Shown here: positions 28,779-38,585 of the stretch, one piece after another
Position numbering within the stretch: position 1 is the stretch's first letter
How the letters are laid out: each line of letters starts with the position of its first letter
NCBI GenBank assembly: GCA_025765595.1
Contig: JAIVFH010000254.1
Location: 1 to 38,585 of the forward strand
DNA: 38,585 bases
Direction: 5' to 3'
Source: Obelidium mucronatum
Lineage: Eukaryota > Chytridiomycota > Chytridiomycetes > Chytridiales > Chytriomycetaceae
Position numbers and translations under genes: made by a program
The notes under the pieces: model-generated
What the model was told of the DNA's origin: nothing
What the model saw: the letters and a program-made list of their open reading frames with translations, nothing else
Databases searched by the model: none

Positions 28779-31700
28779 ATGGACACTGGTGGTGATCACG
28801 AGCCACAACATGAACTATATCCTGGCGATCATGAAGCCAAGCGACAACGAATGACCATGATCCTTCCAGAAACAACAGCTGCCGCTGTTACCACGACCCA
28901 ACTAGAAGACTTCTCCGATGAAAGCGACGAGGAAGACTGGGACTACCATGGCGGGCATTCCAGGCGATCCTCGGGAGGAACCTCGCAGGCTGGTTCGGGA
29001 CAAGGACCGTCAACGGTGCACCATCCAGTGGCTGCTGAGGCACCCCCGGGTTCTAGAAAGCAACGCATCACTCGAGCTTGCAACTTTTGCAGATCGAAGC
29101 GAGTCAAATGCACTGGCCTCTCTCCTTGTAAACTATGCAACGCTAAAGGGTTGCAATGCATCTATGTAAAGTGCCCCCGATGTATTCCTTATCTTCGATA
29201 GAAGTTTAAATTGACCCTCTTTTTTTTACGCCAACTTCTAACTTCAACACACGTTCTACTTGATCCTTGATACAGAGCCCCGTCCAGCCGCGAGAGAAAC
29301 CTAGAATTACTACAAATGCTTCCGCAACCAAGCCTAACGGCATACCGATTACCACAGACCGATCGCCACTTTCTTTGTCAACAACACCATTACACCGCTT
29401 TGAAACCTTGGAACAACGGTTGGGTGTCATCGAACGCCTTCTGAGCCGCATGGTGCCTGGAAGCAGCGATGATCCAAGCTTACTAAGTCCTCTAAGATCC
29501 ATCCGAGAGCAACTACAACACAATGAGAATCAAATCCCTGCGCATGGAGCGCTGCATCCAGACGCGGGATCATCGGCTGCTCTCAATCCACCGCCACGAG
29601 TGGTATCCACTTCGCCACCAGTTCCAGTGACAACACAAGGGTATCAAGACCCAACAATATCCAGCCAGACTAATCCTTCATCCTCATTCAAAACTGGTGG
29701 ACTCCTGACGAATTCGGATGAGACACTGTTTTCATTTTGGGGTAGCACTTCTGCTCTTGGTAACCCTCTCAACCCGCCCAACACCCTTAATTTTTCCATC
29801 TATCAATGAAATTAAGAATTCAATTAATTACAAAAAATAGGCGGCTCGACAAACAAGGCTCATATATACAAATCGATTCCTCGCTTCGTGAATGGCGTTT
29901 TACGTTTTCATATCCCAAGCAAGGAATACCTTGTCCAACACAAAGTATCAAGCTTTCTAAAACCAAAAGAAGAAAGTAGCAGTGGTAACACCGCTGCCAC
30001 CGGTGGTAGTGATAATTTATCTGCACGTTCATCGCCAGATTCGATCAAGGAGAGATTGAATGCTGACAACGCGTCTCCTGATGAGTCTCCAATCGCAGCA
30101 GCTACAGCCATGGCAGTTGAAAATGTTCCGGTAGATTTGGAGAAAGTTGAGGTTCGTCGTACAAAGGCGGTTCCAGAAGATCTTAGGACGCTTCACGAGT
30201 TAATTCCTTTGCCTGAGGAGCTTGTCGACCATATTCTTAATAACTATTGGACGCAGTTTCATGTAATGATCTTGTTTAGTTTCAATTTATCCTCTCCACT
30301 ACATATAACAATTTTTTAGCCCCAATTCCCACTCCTTGAAAGGGAATGGTTTGAATCACAACTCGCAATCCTCCGATCAACTGAAACCATCAACGTCGAG
30401 GATCATTGGCGCTACATTCTCGTCCTCATATCCGTAATCGCTCTCATGATCAACTTTACCCCATCCCTGACGCGTTGGAAAAAGAAATCCGATGCAGGAG
30501 GTTCTCCTTCGTCGGCCTTGTCATCGTTGTCGTCACCCGAACCACCCGCCGCCGCTACCGCCACCGCCAATCCACCGCTGAACAACCAAGAAACATTCAA
30601 GGAGCATGACACGGTCCTCCAGAAACTCGTTGACTCATTCCGGAAGATCCTCTTTAATCATTTCGGGTCCCCACATATCTATGTGGTGCAGAGTTTATTG
30701 ATTATGGTGTTGACGGATGGTTGTCAACGCGGGTTTCGGGTGACTGAATCGTGGGGATTTATGGGGATGGCGATTAGAATGTCTCAAGAGGTGATTTTCT
30801 TTTGTTTACAAACTGTGTTTCTAGGCATTTTGGTATTCATCTGTTTTCCTTTCAACAGTTGGGGTTACATCGCAGTATCGGTGAATTAGGAGTCATACAC
30901 AAGATGCTGGATAAACGAGCGATTGGTATCAGAAACTTGACCTGGCATTGCGTCATGATCATGGAAACATACACTTGGTATTTTAAACAAATCCAATCAA
31001 AATCCTCCAAAAAAAATACTTATGGCAAAAAACAAAGTATTTGGACAGGAAGACCATTTGGAATCCATGACAACGACTGGGACGCCGAATACCCAGATGT
31101 CACATCCCCTGAACTGGCGACCCTCAAATACCACATTGACCTTGCCCAAATCATTGCCGCGATCCTCCGCTTCGGGAATAGAGCACGCCAAGTCAATGTT
31201 GAAATCACTGTTTCCGAAATCGGGTGCCGGCTGGACTCTTGGTGGCGCCAACTGGATCCAGATTGGAAGACTTTCCAATTCCAAGAACGTTGGAATAGTA
31301 AGGCGCTGATGGCATTGATGTATCATGGCGCTATTATTTTGTTCCATCGAATGGCGTATGGGAGACTGGATCATCCCACGTGTGTTACAGCTGCTGCGGC
31401 AATTACGACGCTGATTATGCGGCTTGAGAAAGCCCCGACTGAAAACGAGTGTTTGGCGCTTTTCCCGACTGTTACTTATTGCGCTATGATGAGTTGTACA
31501 GTTCATCTGTCCCAATTGCTTCTCAAGAACAACAACAACAGTGGTAATGCTACAAGTGTTGCTGGAAATGAAGAATCATCGCCAACTTCAGCAGACACCA
31601 TAATCAATGCAGTGACAAACCTGGAAAAGTGTCTTCGTGTATTTGATAGTCTGAGGGGTGTGTTTGTGGATGCAGAGACTTGTTCAAAAACGGTGCTTGA

Positions 31701-32826
31701 TTTCTTGACTGTGAAGGGAATCCGTTTGGAGGACTTGGCTGAAGCCGCACAAAAGAGTGGGATATCTGCAACAAAGAGTGACAAGTTGCCGATATTGGAG
31801 ATGAGTAGTTCGGTCGCCGTTGGGGGCAGTATTCCACCTGTAGCATCCAGTGGTCAAACAAATCTCACTGGCCCCAGTGGTGGCGGTGGACTTGCAGGAA
31901 TCCAAGCACCCAACGCCAACAGTTCTGTCGTTTCAATGGTACCAGAAATTTCCCACAACAGCAATTTCTTTGCAGACGTCTTGGCACGAACAAATCATTT
32001 GAAGAGGAAACAATCCAACCCATCAAAGCCGCAAATACGAGGAAACAGCTTTTCCAATACAAATCTGCCTTCTCATTTGTCTCAATTAAGAAACAAAGGA
32101 AGTGCTGCTCCTTCAGTTTCTCCTCCAGTGGTTGTTGGAAGTGGCAGTGGATCTGGAATGTTTAAGAGCTTGGGACCAGGGGTGACTCCACGTTCGACAA
32201 TTTCAAACGGAAGTAGTGCCGATTTGAATTTCATGTGGGATGGACTTTCTCTGTTTGATTTGGCAGCGTTTGGAGGGTTGGCAAATGCAGACTCTTCACT
32301 GATGGGAAACAGCGCCTCGCAGAATATTCAGGGTCAGAATAACATATATCCGTCGATCCAGCCCATCCAGCAGTTTCAAAATCCGCAACAGTCGCAGCTT
32401 CAACACCAACAACAACACTTTCAAACCCTGAATGCTCAGTCGCAGCAATTCTGTTTCAATCCGAGCCAACAAACTCAACTGAGTATGACGGCCCAAATGA
32501 TAAACTCTATTTCATCTCCGAGAAATTCAATTGATCGCGGATATATCAGAACGAATTCAATGCCCAGTTATCTATCGCCTGTAACCCTTCCAATGTCGTT
32601 GGCCCAAGGGTCTACCATTTCACAGGGGCCGCTGACACAGCAACAGTTTCAACCACTGAATATGATGCAAACACAGCAGCAACAGCAGCAAATTGCAGTA
32701 CAACAACAACAACAGTTTTTTCCAACATCATCAACATCATCATCAACAGCCGATGTAAACAACTCCATAATTCTCTCCAACTCGTCGGGAACACCGTATA
32801 GAACAGTGTATCGAGGGATTCAGTAG
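28779..32826 (+). CDS. Zn2Cys6 plus Fungal_trans transcription factor 2 (intact, 1223 aa)
   Basis: Exons are 28779-29165, 29276-29759, 29841-30262, 30320-30790, 30859-30977 and 31038-32826, with total length divisible by three and no internal stop. The zinc cluster is at residues 101-127 (CNFCRSKRVKC, TGLSPCKLC, NAKGLQC). It is followed by a short leucine-rich dimerisation-type helix (LEQRLGVIERLLSRM). The Fungal_trans domain spans about residues 430-720: ELIPLPEELVDHILNNYW, PQFPLLEREWF, GCQRGFRVTESWGFMGMAI, RNLTWHCVMIMETYT, WTGRPFGIHDNDWDAEYP, AIILFHRMAYGRLDHP. The 450-residue tail is Ser/Asn/Gln-rich with FMWDGLSLFDLAAFGGLANA, a conserved acidic/hydrophobic patch shared with factor 3 and a candidate activation motif. 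A nuclear DNA-binding regulator; targets unknown. Confidence 0.9.
30978..31037 (+). other. Stop-free 60-bp intron in transcription factor 2
   Basis: GT at 30978 and AG at 31036-31037 correspond exactly to a 65-bp intron in factor 3 (34873-34937). Here the intron is a multiple of three and has no stop, so unspliced message would still encode full-length protein with 20 extra Lys/Ser/Gln-rich residues between METYTW and IWTGRP. Confidence 0.7.
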
Positions 32827-32932
32827 AATCAGGGGCAGTGTAATTAACTGTATCAAATAACTGTATACTTAAAACATTAAATAAAGGAGAGTTTTTTTAA
32901 CTTAAAGTTAGCTCTATTTATAGATTATTTAG

Positions 32933-33637
32933 ATGGACTTCTCCATGCACTCTTTTGCGCCGCAGCTGCCGCCCACCAACATCAACACCAGCGCCGACAA
33001 CATCGACAACCACAGCGACGACTCGTCGTTGGACGATGACGCCTCGACCAATCAGAGTGCGCCGCGCAAGCGCATCATCCGGGCGTGCGATCCGTGCCGC
33101 CGCAAGCGCGCCAAGTGTTCGGGCGCCGTTCCGTGCGCTTTGTGCGTCGCGAAGCCGGCGGCGTGCGTCTACGTGCGTGGTTGTTTGTTGTGTCACCGCT
33201 GGAAACTGACCAATCAGAACAGGCACCCGTCAACGCAAAGCAGCAAAAAGGCCTCAGGAAGCAGCGCGCAAAAGGCGACGCTGAAATCGATGAGGACAGC
33301 GGAAGGCGCAAGATGGCAGGCAGGCCGCCATCGGCTTCGGCTTTGACGGCAACACCGATCATGACCCCCTCAATAGAGGCTCGCATGGGGCGCGTGGAAG
33401 CAGTGCTGTCGAGGCTGATTCCTCACTGTCTTGTTGATGAGAATGTGCGATCTTCGATTATCCCGCTCAATTTGTCGCCATACCAACACCAACACCAACT
33501 GCCGGATCTGGGAATCATCACGCCGGAACAGCACCCGTCAACGCAGCTCAGCCAACAGAGGCTATATCCCGCTAATCCTGCTGCTCCCCAGCGATCCAGC
33601 CCATTGGCCATAGATCCACAGCCCCAAATCAAAGAGG

Positions 33638-33668
<31 letters not shown>

Positions 33669-36600
33669 ACCTCATGGCGGGAGAAGCTCATTTAAAACGG
33701 GTGGATTCCTTGTTTGTGCTGAAGATTACCCTCTTACTTTCTGGGGATCAACTTCTGCACTTGGTAAGGAGTACCCCTATAATGGATAAGAGTGGGCTTG
33801 TGTGGCTTGTCTGCTCATCCCACAACCAAAAAAAAAACTACAGGAGGTACTGCAAGCAAATCTCATATTTACAAATCAATACCACGCTTTGCAAACGGTG
33901 TTCTCCAATCTGTTCCATATGCTAGCAGTTCCGAGGGAAAGTCGCCAACAGTCTCAACTTCCACGCACTCCCAATCTGCTACTCCTCAAGCATTTTATGA
34001 AGGCGCGAATTCTTTCATGGCTGATTCTACCACCCCGAAACAACAGCAACCATCGCTGCCACCACCACCGCCACCAATATCAATCTCAATATTCTTGAAT
34101 GAAGAAGAATCAGAGGAACAGAAAACATTCCATGAACTCATTCCTTTACCCCAAGAGCTGGTGGACCATATTTTACACAACTTTTGGGAACAATTTCACG
34201 TATGTTGTTGCCGTACATCCTTCTCTACATTAAAGCAACCCTCATAAAAAAAACCCGTGACAGCCCCAGTTCCCGATTCTAGAGAAATCCTGGTTCACCA
34301 CCCAACTCAACCATGTACGAACTCTTGAAAAGATTAGTCTGAAAACACACTGGAGATTCATTCTCGTTCTGCTTTCAGTCGTTTCCTTGATGATAAATTT
34401 CACACCCTCGCTATCGCATTGGCCATCATCGCCATCGTCGTCATCTTCTTCAGCGTACGCCAACCCATCGCCGGAATTAGGTGATAGCGACTCGTTGCCT
34501 TTGAAAGATCACAATACCGTGCTCAAGCATTTGGCTGCAATCTATAAACGGATAGTTTTTGAGCACTTTGAGACACCGGATATTTATATGGTTCAGAGTT
34601 TGGTGATGATGGTGTTGACAGGTGGGTGTCAGCGAGGCTGGAGGATCACTGCGGTTTGGGGGTATATGGGAATGGCTGTACGGATATCTCAAGAGGTTTG
34701 CCTTTTTTTCTGTAATTGTGTCATTCACATTTTCTTCCTTTGATTGAATACAGTTGGGTCTGCATCGAAGTATCAGCGAGCTTGGTGTGCAGCATCAGCG
34801 ATTAGATCCAGAGACAATGGCCATTCGAAATCGGACGTGGCACTGCGTCATGATCATGGAGACTTATACTTGGTAAGACTCGGGTAAAATCTGGTTTTTA
34901 TCATCAGGTTGTTTTAACATCGCATCTGCCAATTAAGCATCTGGACAGGACGGCCTTTGGCAATCCACGAAAACGACTGGGACGCCGAATACCCAGCAGT
35001 CACATCTCCCGACTTGCAAACTCTTCAACACCACATTGACTTGGCACAAATAATAGCCTCTATTCTCCGCTTCGCAAACCGCGCACGTGAAGTCAATGTC
35101 CCTGAAGTAATATCAAACATCCAGACCCGCTTAGACGCCTGGCCCAGCTCGCTGTCATGGAACCAACAAACATCTACTTCCAGTGACAACAACAACAACA
35201 ACCCCAACTTTCCTGCAAACAAACGCTGGACCGCCAAAGAAAGCATGTCCCTCATGTACAATGGCGCCGTGATTCTATTCCACAGAATGGCCTACAACCG
35301 CTTGGACAACCCATCCTGCCTAACCGCCGCAGAATCAATAACGAACCTCGTCTCCCGTTTCGAGCACCCACTCTCTGAAAACGAATGCGTCGCGCTTTTC
35401 CCTACATTCACATACTGCGCAATGATGGCATGCACTGTCCATATCTCCCAAATGCTCTCTCCCCCACAGCCTGCAGCACCACCTGCATTGCATTCAACCG
35501 CAACCTCTTCAAGCTCGCAAAGACTTGTAGACTCGGTCTCGAATCTAGAAAAAGTGATGCGCGTGTTTGATTGTTTGCGCAGCGTTTTTGTCGATGCAGA
35601 ACGGTGTTGGAAAACGATTTTGGATTTCTTGACAGTGAAAGGTGTGCGATTGGAGGATTTGGTGGAAGCAGGGAAAAATGGGAGTGCTGTTGCGGCGGCT
35701 GTAGCGGGGATGAATGAATTGGTGGGTGGAGGTGGTGCTGGTGCTGGTGGGGATTCTATCGCAAATCATGCATTGTCTTCTGATGGCAATGGCTTCGATG
35801 TCAACAATGCCAGCAGTATTAGCAACAGTGGCGACAATGGAGGTAGTGTTGGGTTTGGTACCCCAGCGGATTCTGCTCTTGGACTTGGGCCTTGGCCGCC
35901 AAGCGGCTTTTTCAATGAAGCCGTTGCAAGGACAACATCAGAGAAAACCTCTTCTCGGCCAAACATCGTCAACAGGCCTCAGAAAAGCAAATCCACAACA
36001 TATTCACCAAGTAGTCATCAACCATTTGCATCTTCTGCCGGAAGTGGCGGTCCATCAATGGGAGTCGCCCGCAAAGGACCAGTCAATGGTGTCAAGGCAA
36101 TCCAAACCATGGGAAGCTCGTTTTCCAGTCCTGGGAATGCTTCCGTTTCAGCTACTGGGATCATGAATGGCGGATTGGGAACTGGTGATTTGGGTTTTGT
36201 GTGGGATGGACTGTCGCTCTTTGATTTGGCCGGGTTGGGTGGGATTGCGAATGCGGATTTTTCAATGCAATCGACAGGTGCTACTTCTGGTGCAATCACT
36301 CAACCCATCAATTCAGACTTTTCTATGATGCCGCAGCAATCAGGCAATGTGCAAACGTCAGTTCCAATGTACCAATCCCATCGCCAGCCGCCAACGCCAA
36401 CGCAGCACCAGCATCAACAACAAAATTCTTATTCTCTGTTCCAACCGCAGCAACAGCAACTGCAATTACCATCCAGGCATTACTCAATGCCAGGAATTGT
36501 GACAACTCAATCACAGTCGTCCCAACTTCTGCAGATGAATTCAACACAATTGGGTCAACAATTTCAACAACCACAGCAGCAACAGCAACAACCATACCAA

Positions 36601-36741
36601 CAACAATCGCAGTATATGCTGCTACAGGGAAATAGTTTGGGAAACCATGGATCCCAGTTACAACAACAACAACATCAAAACCAAAACCAGCCGAAACCAT
36701 ACATTTTCCCACCACCAACCAATGGATCGTCTGGAATGTGA
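32933..36741 (+). CDS. Zn2Cys6 plus Fungal_trans transcription factor 3 (intact, 1163 aa)
   Basis: Exons are 32933-33172, 33223-33763, 33844-34199, 34264-34695, 34754-34872 and 34938-36741, with the same exon boundaries as factor 2. The zinc cluster lies at residues 52-78 (CDPCRRKRAKC, SGAVPCALC, VAKPAAC) after a basic PRKRIIRA. A coiled segment (MGRVEAVLSRLIPH) and the SFKTGGFL...TFWGSTSALG signature follow, then the Fungal_trans domain (PQFPILEKSWF, GCQRGWRITAVWGYMGMAV, LGLHRSISELGV, WTGRPLAIHENDWDAEYP, AVILFHRMAYNRLDNPS). The tail has poly-Gln tracts and FVWDGLSLFDLAGLGGIANA. The 5' exon is strikingly GC-rich compared with the rest. Only 106 bp separate it from factor 2. Confidence 0.9.
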
Positions 36742-36917
36742 ATTACTTTTTCTCCGTTTTCTTTTTCTAATTCCTTTTTTTCCGTGTGAATATCCAAGTA
36801 TTAAAAGAGAAGATTCCTTTTTTTTTGTTATGTAAGCTGCTATCACTTTTTTTTTTTCCACTTTTTCGATCCGGTGGCGAGTGGAGATTGAACGTTTAAA
36901 AAAAAAAAGTCAAACAA

Positions 36918-38585
36918 ATGATTGAGGGCCAACAGCATCACCTTGCCGGCAATGGATCGCCCAAGAGACGCCGCATGGATTCATATTCAAGCATGGACTC
37001 AAACAACTTCAACAACCCCAACCCCAACCCCACCAGCATCAACACCAACCTCCAACACTTTGCCTTCACACATCCAATCAACGAGGACTTTGACTTTGAT
37101 GCCCAAAGCAGCAACAGCACCACTCACGCTGCTCAGACCCAAAACACCAAAACCAACGGCAACAACAACTCTGTAAACAGTGCTAGCAACAGTAATGCAC
37201 AGCAGCAGCAGCAGCAGCCTCGGAAACGCATCAATCGGGCGTGTGAGCCGTGTCGGCGGAAGCGGTCAAAGTGCTCAGGCGATCTTCCGTGTTCGTTGTG
37301 TGCAAGTAAGCCGCATTTGTGCGTCTATGTATGTTCCTTGTTTACAATTTGTTTTGACGGAACTGAACAATGCTAATCGAATCTGATAAAAAACAAAAAA
37401 AAAACAGGCACCAGAGCGGAAAACAAAACGAGAAGACTTGTTCGGAGACGATCCGGTGGGGAATGCAGGCATCAGTGGTGGCGGACCATCAAAAGTTGAC
37501 ATGATCGAAGGCCGATTAGGTGCAATCGAACAAATGCTGTCAAGAATGATACCTCTATTGGAACAAGCTACAGGCGTAACAAAGAACCAACCAAACATGC
37601 ATAATATGCAAAGCAGCAGCAACTCTTCACCTGTCGTCAGCACTTTTCCCTCTCTTCAGCATTTATCTTCTACTGCTAGCACCAGCAGTTTTGCATTCTC
37701 TCCTTCTTCGATTAGTCTCAGTCCAATCAGTGCTCCTACAGCACCTAACCATACAAGCAGACTCTCATCAGCTCTTCAGCAACAACAACAACAACAACAA
37801 CAACAACCTTTCATTGACGGAAACAACTCATCCATATACAAAACAGGCGGCTTCCTCATCAACACTGAAGAAACCGCACTCACATTCTGGGGAAGCACAT
37901 CCGCACTCGGTGGAACCACAACAATGCTCACTTGTACAAGGCGATACCCCGATTCATTAATGGCATTTTGATGGTTCATATCCCTGCGAGGACATATCAG
38001 GAGGAACGAACAGCGAGAGTCGGCAAAGAATACGCCGTCCGGGTCGTTGTCGCGTCCCTGGAAGTGGCAGTGGTGGTGGGTCTCTTGGGAGTCATGCTTT
38101 GATGATGGACGACGTGAGTATGGAGGACAGTGGAATGAACGGAAGGAGAAGGTGGGATCTATTCATTCATTGGTCTCGGAAACTGTAGAGTTGAGTGTTT
38201 TGATTCCGTTGCCGGATGAGATGGTGGATTTGATCTTGAAGAACTTTTGGGAGCAGTTTCATGTGAGTTTTGTAGTTGTACTTGTTATTGTTTTTTTTCT
38301 ACCTTCTTGGAAAGCTGTGATTGTAATGTTTTTTTTCATCAAAGCCACAATTCCCTTGATTGAAAAACCATGGTTTGAAGCACAACTCAAGAATCTGAGG
38401 AGTCAGTCATTCATTAACATAGAGCTTCATTGGCGATTTATCCTCCTTCTCACCTCCGTAATTGCTCTCATGGTCAACTTTTCACCCACATTAACACAAT
38501 GGGAAACCACCACCTCCAAGCAATACCAAAAACCCATCAACATTCACCGACCACGACTCAATCCTCACCCATCTCCTCGACTCAT
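36918..38585 (+). CDS. Zn2Cys6 transcription factor 4, frameshifted, runs off the window
   Basis: Exon 1 (36918-37328) encodes an Asn/Ser/Gln-rich start and a zinc cluster at residues 109-135 (CEPCRRKRSKC, SGDLPCSLC, ASKPHLC). Exon 2 from 37408 gives MIEGRLGAIEQMLSRMIPLL, a (CAA)n poly-Gln tract (37782-37806) and YKTGGFLINTEETALTFWGS. Here the intron present in factors 2 and 3 is absent, and the frame changes at ACCACAACAATG (about 37918-37929) to reach AHLYKAIPRFINGILMVHIP. Further changes occur near 38150 (into VELSVLIPLPDEMVDLIL), at 38343-38355 (PQFPLIEKPWFEAQL, one C short) and near 38520 (STFTDHDSILTHLLDS). At least four 1-nt shifts suggest a pseudogene or local sequence errors. The 3' end lies outside the window. 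Confidence 0.7.
37782..37806 (+). repeat. CAA trinucleotide tract (poly-Gln)
   Basis: Eight or nine uninterrupted CAA triplets in transcription factor 4. Mixed CAA/CAG tracts also occur in factor 3 (33639-33668) and factor 2 (32660-32715). All are in the glutamine frame. Confidence 0.85.

Noticed and set aside
32612..36718. Long antisense frames over poly-Gln regions of the transcription factors
   Set aside because: Repeats of CAA/CAG suppress stops on the opposite strand. The translated products are Leu/Val/Cys low-complexity.

Overview
The window looks like nuclear DNA of an early-diverging, chytrid-like fungus. The evidence is short GT-AG introns (about 44-110 bp, often with CTAAC/CTAAT-like branch sites), several Zn2Cys6 plus Fungal_trans regulators, a RasGEF, a TMEM135-like protein, a paxillin-like LD/LIM protein and Ty1/copia retroelements. 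No bacterial or organellar signal was seen. The lineage is inferred from gene content and intron style, not from any marker gene.

Layout. (1) 28-2343 (+): a TMEM135-like membrane protein, five exons joined in frame. (2) 2546-13848: a minus-strand gene of an unrecognised family (here 'family A') broken by about 10 kb of nested Ty1/copia DNA. The outer element (+, 2773-5080 and 12217-13084) is truncated and decayed. A second element (-, 5081-12216) sits inside its reverse transcriptase, with identical 142-bp LTRs and a perfect 5-bp target duplication (CATAC). The inner element looks chimeric: a different LTR plus primer-binding site lies between its integrase and its RT. (3) 13974-24213: a segmental tandem duplication. 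Each unit carries gene B (-, 169 aa, unknown), a RasGEF gene (+) and family A (-). Unit 1's RasGEF is cut at 17220 and joined to a copy of TMEM135 exon 3, which marks the duplication breakpoint. Unit 2 has an intact family A gene (379 aa; putative mitochondrial presequence, heptad repeats, PD-(D/E)XK-like C-terminus) and a longer RasGEF gene with two 1-nt frameshifts in its catalytic domain. (4) 24263-26533: a divergent pair, a paxillin-like protein with four LIM domains (-) and an unrecognised 200-aa protein (+). (5) 26614 to the right edge: four tandem Zn2Cys6 transcription factor paralogues on the + strand. The first is a pseudogene, the second and third are intact (1223 and 1163 aa), and the fourth carries several frameshifts and runs off the window.

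How it fits together. No operon or pathway logic links all the genes. The region is dominated by duplication: tandem transcription factors, a tandem gene B/RasGEF/family A block, and retroelement nesting inside one duplicate. The candidate for something undescribed is family A, a coiled-coil protein with a nuclease-like C-terminus and a varying heptad minisatellite, present here as one intact and two broken copies. Exon joins were worked out by hand from frame and splice consensus. Family names rest on recognised motifs, with no database search.
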